Below, in pieces: positions 8,343-16,708 of a DNA stretch of 35,849 nucleotides (the stretch's first letter is position 1; every line of letters begins with the position of its first letter). The DNA comes from Lachnospiraceae bacterium UBA7160 (GTDB lineage Bacteria > Bacillota > Clostridia > Lachnospirales > Lachnospiraceae): the NCBI GenBank assembly GCA_002491565.1, contig DKWE01000073.1, positions 1-35,849 of the forward strand, in the 5' to 3' direction. Made by a program: the position numbers and the translations under genes. The notes below the pieces were generated by a model. That model had not been told where the DNA came from, did no database searches, and worked only from the letters and a program-made list of their open reading frames with translations.

Positions 8343-10835
8343 TTACACAGTTTGAATTTTTACTGTTTTTGCTTCGCAGCCATCTGCGGTAAATGTTACG
8401 GTGATTTCGCCCGCTTCCATTGTCGAACGAACGGCAGCCAGAACATAGCCGTCATAGGTTTCCCAAGTGGTATCGTCATAGGAGCGTTCCGTATCGGGGT
8501 ACGCGCTGCCGAAGCCCTGCAGTGTTCCGGCCCCGGCTACCGACACCGTGACTGTTTTCTTGGCCTGGAGGTTCTGCCTGCCCTCTGCATCCTTCAGGCT
8601 GACCAAAATGTACGATAGATCCGCACCATCCGCCTTAATTTCGTTACGGTCCGCCGATACCGCCAATTCTACCTGCTCGCCGGCACTTGCCAGGACACAA
8701 CTGCCAACTATACTCCCGCTTTTGTAGCTAACAGCCTTCAGTTCGCCCGGCTCATAGGTCAGCTCATATGAGGCTGCGTATTCGTTTGCCTCACCCGCAG
8801 GCTTTCTCCCGAGGGATTTGCCATTCAGGAACAGTTCCACTTCGTCGGCATCCGCCAGGACATCCACCTTTGCCGGTTTGCCTTCATAGCCGTTCCAGGT
8901 CCAGCTGGCAATATTGTCCTTCCACATCCAAGCCGTCTTATTCGGCGTCTCTCCATAGTGGTTCAGCCGTTCTACCGCAATATACGGGTCTTTCCTCAGT
9001 CCGTATACGATCTCACGGTAGTAACTGATCGGGCGGCGGGTGCCGATAATGTCTATATCGCCGATATAAGCAACGTTGGAGGGCCAATTTGACATGAAGC
9101 CCATGCGTCCGTCATAATAGAAAATACCAATACCGGCTTCTCCCAGATAATCGTATCCGGTCCAAGTCATGTCGCCAATCACATGGCCGTTTTCCTTTAC
9201 GATTTTCCACAAACGCACTATATCCGCAGGAAGAGTCTCCGTGCCAAGAACAACACGGTTAGGATTATCCTTCCGCTCCATGACATGGCGCGCGGTCAAA
9301 TAGTTATAGCCGCAAACGTCCATGGTTCCTTCTGTTTCCGCAATCATATCCGTCAAAATATGATTGACTGCCATTGCGTCCGCCATCGGACCGATCAGCA
9401 TACCGGAGGCACTGTTCACACCGTCGCTACCGGCATTCGACCCGCTGGATTGGGAGGCCATCATCGCCGCCATCTGCTCCGGCGTCATTCCGGTAATGTC
9501 TGCGATGATCTCACCCATGCGGCTCATTCCTGCCAGGAGCCCGTTAATTGCATTGGTAATATACCGCGTATCATCCAGCTGCCGGATATAATCCGCTATT
9601 TTCCGGCTTGTCTGCGCACCTTTGGCCGTACCGGCCTCCTGGATCTCGTTGCCGGTGCTGTAAAGGATGACAGACGGATGATTGTAATCCTTGCCGACCA
9701 TCTGCGCTGCATCCTTCTGCCAATAATCCGCAAAGAGCTGTGCGTAATCATTGCTGTTCTTGGAGCGGGTCCAGAAGTCAAACAATTCGTCCATCACCAA
9801 CATACCTTCACGGTCACAGGCGTCGAGCATAGCCTTGCTGACCGGGTGATGGGAGCTTCGGATGCAGTTGAAGCCCGCCGCTTTCAGCTGCTGACAGCGG
9901 CGTTCCTCCGCGCGCTCCAGCGTGCAGGCGCCAATGATCCCGTTGTCATGATGGATGCAGGCGCCCCGCAGCTTGACGGTCTGACCGTTGATCCGCAGGC
10001 CGTGCTTGGCATCCAGAGACAGCTTACGGATTCCAAAGGCCACCGTCTCCGCATCGACCGCCTGATCCTTCTCTACGAGCTTTACCTCGCACCGGTATAG
10101 ATACGGCGTATCCACATTCCAGAGCTTCGGTTCATCTACACGGAGCCTCTGCCGGCAGGGTACCTGTTCTCCCGCAAAGGCGGTCACCGGGATCGTATCT
10201 TCCGCCGCGATGACACCATCCTGATCGAAAATATGTACCTGCAAACAGAACTCCCTGCGGGATGTCCCCTGGTTTACAATGGTCGTGTCCACAACAATGA
10301 CAGAGGAGCCCGGTTCAATATCCGTGGTGGTTACTCGTACTCCGTCCTCTTTGATATGGAGCATATCCCCGATCAGGATATTGACGTTCCGATAGATGCC
10401 GCTGCCGGAATACCAGCGGCTGTTCGGCTCTGCACTGTTATTGGCAACGACCTTGATCTCGTTGACCTCGCTATAGCGCAGAAAATCATCCGCGCGGACA
10501 TAGAAATTTGTATAACCGTAGGGGTGGCCGCCGGCATAGTCCTCATTGATGAAGACGCGGGCATTGGCATACACGCCTTCAAACTCGATCAGGACAGTTT
10601 TATCTTTCCAATCGGCCGGGGCCTCAAACTTTTTCGTGTAAGTATACACGCCGCCGGGATAAAAGCCCGTCTGATGGGCGTTCTTTGTTGTCTGCGTCCG
10701 CTTCTCGTGGATCATGGCATCGTGAGGAAGCTGGATGAGATCATCTGCCGCTCCTCCGCCTGTCATCATCTCCATCAGCGGGCTGGCGGAGGGTGTGGCC
10801 ACTCTCCAAGCGTCATTCCATTTTTCTCGATTCAT
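8343..10835 (-). CDS. GH2 beta-galactosidase-like glycoside hydrolase
   Basis: The 830-residue protein has the full GH2 layout: an N-terminal sugar-binding jelly roll (about 15-160), an Ig-like domain (about 165-270), the TIM barrel (about 275-580), and a C-terminal DUF4982 and Ig-like part (about 630-830). The acid/base is E397 in STGNEIQEAG and the nucleophile E533 in VVLGTETLPAD. The motif SSHHPVSKAMLDACDREGM is typical. There is no signal peptide, so it works inside the cell. The insert rich in Met, Ala, Gly and Ser near 440-490 is an unusual loop. GAAAGGAGC precedes the ATG. A dead GPH symporter follows directly, so import of its substrate must now use another system. Beta-galactosidase is the likeliest activity; beta-glucuronidase is less likely. 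Confidence 0.88.
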   Translation of the reverse strand: MNREKWNDAWRVATPSASPLMEMMTGGGAADDLIQLPHDAMIHEKRTQTTKNAHQTGFYPGGVYTYTKKFEAPADWKDKTVLIEFEGVYANARVFINEDYAGGHPYGYTNFYVRADDFLRYSEVNEIKVVANNSAEPNSRWYSGSGIYRNVNILIGDMLHIKEDGVRVTTTDIEPGSSVIVVDTTIVNQGTSRREFCLQVHIFDQDGVIAAEDTIPVTAFAGEQVPCRQRLRVDEPKLWNVDTPYLYRCEVKLVEKDQAVDAETVAFGIRKLSLDAKHGLRINGQTVKLRGACIHHDNGIIGACTLERAEERRCQQLKAAGFNCIRSSHHPVSKAMLDACDREGMLVMDELFDFWTRSKNSNDYAQLFADYWQKDAAQMVGKDYNHPSVILYSTGNEIQEAGTAKGAQTSRKIADYIRQLDDTRYITNAINGLLAGMSRMGEIIADITGMTPEQMAAMMASQSSGSNAGSDGVNSASGMLIGPMADAMAVNHILTDMIAETEGTMDVCGYNYLTARHVMERKDNPNRVVLGTETLPADIVRLWKIVKENGHVIGDMTWTGYDYLGEAGIGIFYYDGRMGFMSNWPSNVAYIGDIDIIGTRRPISYYREIVYGLRKDPYIAVERLNHYGETPNKTAWMWKDNIASWTWNGYEGKPAKVDVLADADEVELFLNGKSLGRKPAGEANEYAASYELTYEPGELKAVSYKSGSIVGSCVLASAGEQVELAVSADRNEIKADGADLSYILVSLKDAEGRQNLQAKKTVTVSVAGAGTLQGFGSAYPDTERSYDDTTWETYDGYVLAAVRSTMEAGEITVTFTADGCEAKTVKIQTV

Positions 10836-11172
10836 ACTTGCTCCTTTCTTGTTCTGCTTTTGTTACAATTTTTGCTGGCTGCTGTTTTTCTTCTTTTTGA
10901 AAGCTTATCCCCTTCTCCCTGCCTGACTTTGGATGTTTCAACATACAAGGTCTGCTGTTTATTCGTATTTTGCACTATAACGGTTTACTTTTTCTAAATA
11001 AACTTTATCATTTTCACAAGTACACCGCAATGACTGATTCAGCTCCCTGCTATTTGATTTGTAACGGATTCAGACTTTTTGACAAATTATCTCATATCAA
11101 TGGCTGAAATTTCCTCCGACATCCCACCAGCTGCGCAAGCTGTCACCGTGCCGGTTCGGACTGAACTGCCGA
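10714..11172. repeat. Direct repeat of the GH2 leader and upstream region, copy A (undeleted)
   Basis: This copy contains the start of the intact GH2 gene (10714-10833), 241 unique bases (10834-11074) and a conserved upstream block (11075-11172). The outer blocks recur at 7522-7740. Nothing coding was seen in 10836-11200 apart from the GH2 ribosome site. Bases 11030-11076 resemble 11228-11280, so the flank has its own short imperfect repeats. Confidence 0.8.
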
Positions 11173-11277
11173 AAGCGATAAACAGCTTGCTGCTTATCCG
11201 CGTTGTGTGATATAATATTTTGCAGAGCAATGACTGATCCGGTTTTCTCCTCTCTGCTCTGCGACGGATTCAGTCTT

Positions 11278-11520
11278 TTATGGGAGGTGACGGATTGCTT
11301 GGTTGATGGCCTTTTGCAGCTGCTTCTCCTTCAAATGCTCCGGCATATCAACTTTGCAGAGGTCAACAGGGTTCCAGACTTCTCCGGTAGAGAGCATGGA
11401 GTAAATGGCGGTCAGAATCATCCTGGCAATGGCGATGATGGCCCGCTTCTTTCCCCGGCGCTTCGTCAGGCGCTCATACTTCAAGGCGTAGGCCTCAAGG
11501 ACATCATTTGCTTTTTTTCT
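11278..11520 (-). mobile_element. C-terminal remnant of an IS110-type transposase
   Basis: The minus strand reads ANDVLEAYALKYERLTKRRG, then KKRAIIAIARMILTAIYSML, STGEVWNPVDLCKVDMPEHL and KEKQLQKAINQAIRHLP before a stop. This is the usual C-terminus of IS110 transposases in Clostridia. The catalytic N-terminal RuvC-like domain is absent. A run of seven T on the plus strand at 11512-11518 may hold a frameshift, because another open frame joins there from upstream. The element is dead as a transposase source. Confidence 0.7.
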
Positions 11521-11909
11521 TGAGGGAGCGCTGCAACAGGGAAACACAATGCTGGGCATCAAAATTCTCGTCGGACCCCGCAGCAGGTTGGAAATACGAC
11601 ATTCAAGCTACACCCTCCTCATAACAAAATGGTGAGGAGAAAGCGGTGACTGGATCACCAGGCAATTAACAGACGTTAATACAATCCTTAGTGTGCGGGC
11701 CCGAAGCACCACTTATTTGTGCTTGAAAAGGTGATCCTAATACTGATTGCTATAACTGTTTTTAGCTCCGGAAGCCATCTACGACTCCTCCTGCCGTGCG
11801 TTGTAGTGTGCTTGCCCCTCAAACCAATTTTATAAGAAAGGCGACCGCTTGTCAGCACTCTTTCGTCCCTATTTGTGCCGACAGCAAAGCGGCCAGCATG
11901 GTGATTGCT
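11521..11909. other. Non-coding IS-flank stretch with hairpins, upstream of the AraC gene
   Basis: No gene is supported here. There is a 7-bp inverted repeat CTCCTCA / TGAGGAG (11616-11640) and a short one GGTG / CACC near 11646-11660. Seen from the transposase remnant (minus strand) this stretch lies upstream, where IS110-group elements carry their guide (bridge) RNA, but I cannot show that one is present. From the plus strand it is the upstream region of the AraC gene, which shows no ribosome site. Confidence 0.4.
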
Positions 11910-12995
11910 ATGGATATACCGTCTAGCCAACCTGAAAAGATCCGATCCGCACTCTCCGACAGTGCGGATACCTACAAAATCGAGAATATCCATATACATA
12001 ATTGGAACAGCGGCCTGTTCCAATTTCTTGAATTCTCCGCGCCTCTCAGCTTTATTATTGAAAGATGCAGTATCAGTTCAAATTCATTTACGTTCTATCA
12101 GGTTTTACCAGGAAAAATCCAAAAAAGTGAGTTTGAACTATCCGGCTTTCCCAATTACGACCACCGTCCGCTGCACCGGCATAATTGCTTTGAACTGATG
12201 TTCCTCTTTTCCGGCACAATGCGGCATAGGATTGAAAATCGAACTTTTACATATCACCCCGGACAATGCTGTATCATCAACCGGAACATAAAGCATGTAG
12301 AAGATTTTTCCGGCGATTTCCAAGCTGTATTTCTTCAGCTGATGCCGGATTTTGCCGCGCAGATCTGCAGCAATGACGTTTATTATGAAGACGGTGCCTG
12401 CAAGCTCCGGGACTCGGCAATCTATCAGTTTATCCGTAAAAATCAGAGCCAGCAGGAAAACTATGAAAAAACTTATTTGGACATCCTTCCGGTGGTCCCC
12501 GAAGATAAGGCCATTTCTCTTGCGGCCCCAATGTTTCAGCAACTGCTGGATGAAATAATGCAGCAGAAACCGGGATATTTCTTTATGGCAGAAAGCCTTT
12601 TAGCACGATTTTTTGCTGTTCTGGAGGATGCTTCCCTGTTCAGCCTGTCGGAGATCCATGTAGATGCCAGCTCTCATGAGTACCTGCTGACAAAACTGGC
12701 GCTGCTGATGGAATCAAAACACGGGAGGATCACAAGGACGGAATTAGAGAAGCATATGAACTACAGCAGCGATTATCTGAACCGCATTGTCAAAAAATAT
12801 ACCGCCATGAATCTGACGGAGTATGGACAAACCTTCTATCTGGAGGATGCCCGCCGGATGCTTTTGAAAACAGACAAAACCATTTCTGAAATCATTCATG
12901 AACTTGGATTTTCAAACCGCGGCCACTTCTATCGCATCTTTACAGAGAAGTATGGTGCGACGCCGCAGGAATACCGGCAGGCAAATGGGCAATAG
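11910..12995 (+). CDS. AraC family transcriptional regulator with N-terminal cupin-like domain
   Basis: The protein has a sugar-sensing cupin-like half (HRHNCFELMFLFSGTMRHRI and YHPGQCCIINRNIKHVEDF, about residues 90-150). The C-terminal AraC half has two HTH motifs (TRTELEKHMNYSSDYLNRIV and KTISEIIHELGFSNRGHFYR, about 270-360). It should bind DNA near the GH2/GH35 genes and respond to a sugar. The start is uncertain: the frame is open from a GTG at 11796, but codons before about 11900 look like IS flank. I prefer the ATG at 11910 (MDIPSSQPEK); the ATG at 11898 is possible. None has a good ribosome site, so expression may have been damaged by the insertion. Confidence 0.8.
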   Translation: MDIPSSQPEKIRSALSDSADTYKIENIHIHNWNSGLFQFLEFSAPLSFIIERCSISSNSFTFYQVLPGKIQKSEFELSGFPNYDHRPLHRHNCFELMFLFSGTMRHRIENRTFTYHPGQCCIINRNIKHVEDFSGDFQAVFLQLMPDFAAQICSNDVYYEDGACKLRDSAIYQFIRKNQSQQENYEKTYLDILPVVPEDKAISLAAPMFQQLLDEIMQQKPGYFFMAESLLARFFAVLEDASLFSLSEIHVDASSHEYLLTKLALLMESKHGRITRTELEKHMNYSSDYLNRIVKKYTAMNLTEYGQTFYLEDARRMLLKTDKTISEIIHELGFSNRGHFYRIFTEKYGATPQEYRQANGQ

Positions 12996-13023
12996 AATTT
13001 GATGTGACAGGAAAAGCCAATGA

Positions 13024-13062
13024 ATCGAGGACCGCATCTCAGATTGAAATGCGGTCCTCGAT
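13024..13062 (+). terminator. Strong hairpin after the AraC gene
   Basis: A perfect 14-bp stem (arms 13024-13037 and 13049-13062, 11-base loop) lies 29 bases past the AraC stop. A modest T-rich stretch follows on the plus strand. It overlaps the end of the GH3 remnant on the other strand. Confidence 0.65.
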
Positions 13063-13382
13063 AGATTTATAATTTCGCTGCAGCGAAATTCTTGGTAACA
13101 GCGCAGAAACCTGCGAAAGCAATTGAAATTGGTATATTCCATCTTTTTCTGCAAAGCCTAAACAGATTCTGCACTGTCTATTCCGCACCTTTATTTCCCC
13201 TTCCAGGCGAAGATCTCTGCTACTGGCTCCCACAAATATCCTGCTAATACCCGTTGCGTTTTCCCATTTATCTTTGGTTCCGTCCGCTCTGGTAACCAAT
13301 GCTTTCACAGGATCCCAGTAATACAGCGCCCGCTCGTCCAGTTCCAAGGTAACATGGCGGTTTTCCCCCGGAAGAAGATTTT
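13039..13382 (-). pseudogene. Remnant of a GH3 C-terminal fibronectin-III-like domain
   Basis: The frame reads LLPGENRHVTLELDERALYY and, after a spacer, ISRIFVGASSRDLRLEGEIK. This is the Fn3-like domain that closes GH3 beta-glucosidases. The catalytic domains are missing and the frame is joined head-on to a GH78 fragment at about 13382. The end is merged with hairpins at 13024-13090. Confidence 0.7.
13071..13090. repeat. Perfect 20-bp palindrome
   Basis: AATTTCGCTG and CAGCGAAATT are exact inverted copies with no spacer, centred on a PstI-like CTGCAG. It follows the AraC terminator hairpin by eight bases. It may be a regulator site, part of the terminator region, or the scar of a mobile element. 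Confidence 0.7.
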
Positions 13383-13780
13383 TTACTCTCTGTACGTGTT
13401 CTGAATCTTCTCCAGATCCTTTATTGACCCGTTGAGCCTTACATTTGCAATCGTATTTACAGGCACCTCTATCTGATATTCTGTAAGCCCGCCATTCTGT
13501 GTCCATTCGGAGCTGATCGTTCCGTAAAGACTCTCGTAGACCGCTTTTGCTTCCGTAAAGCTTTCGCCCGTCACAGGTTCCACAATAAATTCCTGGTATC
13601 CCGGTTTTTCTATCACAGGCCGGATTCCCACAGTCCTTGAAAACAGAAAATCGCAGACTGCACCATAACTGTAATGATTAAACGAACCTGTGTGGGGATC
13701 CATCCCATTCCACTCCTCCAAAATGGAGGTGGCACCTTTTTTCACGTTATAAAGCCAGGATAGGCTGCCTTCTCCGAACG
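13383..13780 (-). pseudogene. C-terminal remnant of a GH78 alpha-L-rhamnosidase
   Basis: The readable part (SWLYNVKKGATSILEEWNGM, HTGSFNHYSYGAVCDFLFSR and ESFTEAKAVYESLYGTI) is the end of the GH78 catalytic barrel and the closing beta-sandwich. A full enzyme has about 900 residues; here only about 130 remain. A stop at 13383 sits exactly at the join with the GH3 fragment. Bases 13781-13921 hold nothing that I recognise. Confidence 0.75.
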
Positions 13781-13921
13781 CTTATGCCCTGACATTCGGC
13801 GCCTTACGTCCTTTCTCCAGGCTTATTCCAACCATCCATCTCCTTTGTCATATCAACGATTTCAAAGGGACAATACGCGAATATTATACAAAACCCTTTG
13901 AGTATGCCATCTTACTGTTTT

Positions 13922-14890
13922 TTATTTTTCAAGCATACGGACCTTCACCAGATACTTCTTCTGTTCTCCCGGCTGAAGGAATTTCAGCATCCCTGTCTGT
14001 CTCATGACATCGCGTCCATCCGGATAGCAGTTTCCACACTCCAGGCCAAGAACATAATCGCGTACACCCATCATTTTCCATTCAACAAATCCATCCAGTT
14101 CGGATGCATCAAATGAAATTTCGAGTCCCATATTCAGCTTAGGCTGATAGATTGATGCATAGCCCTTTTCATCTGCAAATTTGTGATAATAACATCTTTC
14201 CTGATATCCGGCTGAAGGTTTTTCCATCTGCATCCAGTTTGCGATATCTTCCCTGGCATGTTCGTCACGGGCGATTACAGAAGCAGCAGGAATCGTTACG
14301 ATGCTGTCCTCATCCAGAAGCGGATATCCCATATTCATATGATAAAGAATCTCCACAGGCTCTACCCTGTCGCCCGTATTCTCAATCGTATCGTTAATCA
14401 CAAATTCATTATCTTTTAAAGATACTGCAATTTCCCGATGCAGCCTCAATTTTCTTTCAAATATCGTTTCATCCACTGTAAGGCTACGTACTTTCAGCCA
14501 TCCTTCTTCCTCGATCCAGTAAATCTGTTCTACCGGCTGATTGGCAAGGGAACCGTGAAGCGGCAGAACTTCCCCTTCATCCACACAGGGCGAACCAACT
14601 GCCTGAAGCCCGCAGGTCGTCAAAAATCCGGCTGTAAAAGAATTCAGCCAGTTACTTCCCTGATTGTCATAATAAGCAGGCGCAACATATCCGCAGGGAG
14701 ACAGATAGCTCATATTGATTCCTTTATAACGCAGACGGCTGATATCTGCATTTCTGTCCGGAGAAATGGTCATCTCAACCCCTTTTCCATTATTCACTTC
14801 CAGAAGACGGATGCCGTCTCCCTTTCCGCCCACCAGGCGGTGTTCTTCTATCCCATATGCCTGGGAAGCATGTCCAATATATGGATTCAT
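13922..14890 (-). CDS. DUF4432 family protein, aldose 1-epimerase-like
   Basis: The 322-residue protein is a DUF4432 member of the galactose-mutarotase-like superfamily. Visible landmarks are MTISPDRNADISRLRYKGIN (about 40-59), the conserved LPLHGSLANQP region (about 108-118), ILYHMNMGYPLLDED (about 180-194) and GLECGNCYPDGRD near residue 285. These proteins are thought to bind or interconvert sugar anomers. AAGAAAGGAAT precedes the ATG. It follows the FGGY kinase gene by 171 bases in the same direction, so it probably belongs to that catabolic operon and feeds it the right anomer. A catalytic role for this copy is inferred. Confidence 0.85.
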   Translation of the reverse strand: MNPYIGHASQAYGIEEHRLVGGKGDGIRLLEVNNGKGVEMTISPDRNADISRLRYKGINMSYLSPCGYVAPAYYDNQGSNWLNSFTAGFLTTCGLQAVGSPCVDEGEVLPLHGSLANQPVEQIYWIEEEGWLKVRSLTVDETIFERKLRLHREIAVSLKDNEFVINDTIENTGDRVEPVEILYHMNMGYPLLDEDSIVTIPAASVIARDEHAREDIANWMQMEKPSAGYQERCYYHKFADEKGYASIYQPKLNMGLEISFDASELDGFVEWKMMGVRDYVLGLECGNCYPDGRDVMRQTGMLKFLQPGEQKKYLVKVRMLEK

Positions 14891-14945
14891 AATGATTCCT
14901 TTCTTGTATCTGTTCAGTACTGCACTGATACCAGCAAAAATCCAT

Positions 14946-15009
14946 AAAAATCACTTCGTTAATACGATTTTTGCTTACTACCCTCGGGATTTCCATGCAT
15001 AAATGCATG
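14946..15009. promoter_or_regulatory. Inverted repeats between the kinase and DUF4432 genes
   Basis: The 171-base gap holds an AT-rich hairpin (AAAAATC 14946-14952 / GATTTTT 14966-14972) and a 16-bp near-perfect palindrome CATGCATAAATGCATG (14994-15009, two-base centre). The palindrome could be an operator for separate control of the DUF4432 gene. The hairpin could be a weak terminator in either direction. Confidence 0.4.
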
Positions 15010-15061
15010 AAAACACCTCACGGGATAGTGCGGCTCAAACAGTTATATTTATAGATAACAA

Positions 15062-16546
15062 TTAAAACAGCGGTCTGACGGCATCATATACTCTCTCATA
15101 CCGCTCAAATATTTTTACGTATTTATCATGCATTTCGGGTCTAGGCTCATAGTTTTTTGTCTCCTCGACCATATGGTCCGCAGCTTCTTTCAGATCTTTA
15201 AAAAGCCCCACTGCAATCCCTGTCAGCATGGCACTTCCAACGGTTCCCGCATCCACAGTTTTCAATGATGTGATCGGAAGATTCAGCATATCCGCCTTCA
15301 TCTGCATCCACTCTCCGGAATGTGCTCCGCCGCCGGTGGCATGCAGTCTTGTAAAGCGGATCCCGGAACCTGTCAGCTTTTTCCTGTTTAAATACATCTC
15401 ATATACCACACCCTCCATACATCCGCGGTAAATATCTGCGGATGTTGTCGCGGTGGTAAGCCCCAATATCGCTCCTTTGGAACCAGTATCCATATAAGGT
15501 GTCGCAGCTCCTGCAAAATGGGGAAGGACAAGCAGGCCAGTCGGGCTTACCGACTGCTTCTCCAAGTAAGCGTTTACCGACATTCCCGCCTGTGCGGCTT
15601 TGACTTTTTCAGCCTTTGCCATTGTTTCCACCACCCATTGTATCAAAGCTCCTCCCGTATAAGAAAACGCGTAGGCAACATATTTTCCCGGGATTACATA
15701 GGGGACAACAGAAAAATATCCGTCATACATGACATCCATGTCGGGCAGTTCATCATAAACCGGCGTCAGACATTCGACCGTGCCCGCTCCGTCAACTGCT
15801 ACAGACCCGTCAAAAGCGCCTGCGCCGACAGCCGCCGCGACCTGGTCATGGCTGATCATTACAATCTGCGCATCTGGTGACAGTCCTGTTTTCTCAGCAG
15901 CTCTTTTCGTCACATGCCCAACCGCCGTTCCTGTCGGTACAGGCGCAGACATCATGTTTACATCCACCCCGGCAGCATCCAGTATCTCTTTGCTCCATGT
16001 CAGAGAACGGATATCAAATGCCATTGTTCTGGTGGCGAGGGAATAATCAATCTGTGCCTTTCCGGTCAGATGATAAACCACATAATCGCCCATCAGATGA
16101 ATTCTCTTCGCTTTTTGATAGATACCCGGAAGGTTCTTTCTGATCCACATGATTTTTGCAATACTGTACATCTGGTGCGGGCGAAGGCCGGTCACATCCG
16201 CGATATGTCTGGATCCAAGCTGATCCACCAGATCCTGACATTCTTCCTCTCCTCTCGGGTCTGTATAGAGCATGGCTGTATGAAGGGGCTTTCCTTCCTC
16301 ATCAACCATGACAAAAGTCTCCCCAAAACTTGTCACGCCAAGCCCTGCAATATCCGAATATTTTCCTGTCAGCTCCCGGATCACCTCATATACTGCGTCC
16401 ATCATTGTCGAAACATCAATTTCATGTCCGCCCACGGTTCTGCGAACAGGGTAATCCCTGTATGCGTTGTCCAGATAGTTTCCCGCTTCATCAAAAACAG
16501 TACATTTACATCCGGTTGTGCCGATATCCAGTCCTGCTATTTTCAT
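15062..16546 (-). CDS. FGGY family carbohydrate kinase
   Basis: The 494-residue kinase has both FGGY domains: the N-terminal phosphate loop (AGLDIGTTGCKCTVFDEAG, residues 4-22) and the C-terminal ATP-binding part with THATGGGAHSGEWMQMKAD-like sequence and AGTVGSAMLTG. It should phosphorylate a ketose, alditol or aldose with ATP in the cytoplasm. I chose the ATG at 16546; a GTG at 16555 is three codons earlier and GGGGA lies before both. It follows the isomerase gene by 162 bases with no gene between. Placed after the isomerase and aldolase it should act on the ketose made by the isomerase. Xylulokinase-like annotation is usual, but the substrate is open. Confidence 0.87.
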   Translation of the reverse strand: MKIAGLDIGTTGCKCTVFDEAGNYLDNAYRDYPVRRTVGGHEIDVSTMMDAVYEVIRELTGKYSDIAGLGVTSFGETFVMVDEEGKPLHTAMLYTDPRGEEECQDLVDQLGSRHIADVTGLRPHQMYSIAKIMWIRKNLPGIYQKAKRIHLMGDYVVYHLTGKAQIDYSLATRTMAFDIRSLTWSKEILDAAGVDVNMMSAPVPTGTAVGHVTKRAAEKTGLSPDAQIVMISHDQVAAAVGAGAFDGSVAVDGAGTVECLTPVYDELPDMDVMYDGYFSVVPYVIPGKYVAYAFSYTGGALIQWVVETMAKAEKVKAAQAGMSVNAYLEKQSVSPTGLLVLPHFAGAATPYMDTGSKGAILGLTTATTSADIYRGCMEGVVYEMYLNRKKLTGSGIRFTRLHATGGGAHSGEWMQMKADMLNLPITSLKTVDAGTVGSAMLTGIAVGLFKDLKEAADHMVEETKNYEPRPEMHDKYVKIFERYERVYDAVRPLF

Positions 16547-16708
16547 ATCTCTCACCGTCCCCTTTTCCTATTTGAATATCTTTCCAGACAGTTCGGACAG
16601 CCATTCCCATGAAAAATACATCCAGAATGATATCTGGCAAAACTCCATCCAGCAAATACACCAGACATATTTCATGGCCAGGCTGTCCAAATTGCAACGA
16701 TTGGTGAA

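Noticed and set aside
9183..10100. 305-codon plus-strand frame opposite GH2
   Set aside because: GH2 catalytic residues are intact on the other strand, and this frame shows no domain, signal or ribosome site.
11688..12023. Minus-strand frame of 111 codons opposite the start of the AraC gene
   Set aside because: It is antisense to well-supported AraC codons at its upstream end and elsewhere looks like IS flank; no protein family is visible.
16506..16697. Minus-strand frame in the gap between isomerase and kinase
   Set aside because: It starts without a ribosome site, runs into the kinase gene in another frame and shows no family signal, so it was not called as a gene.
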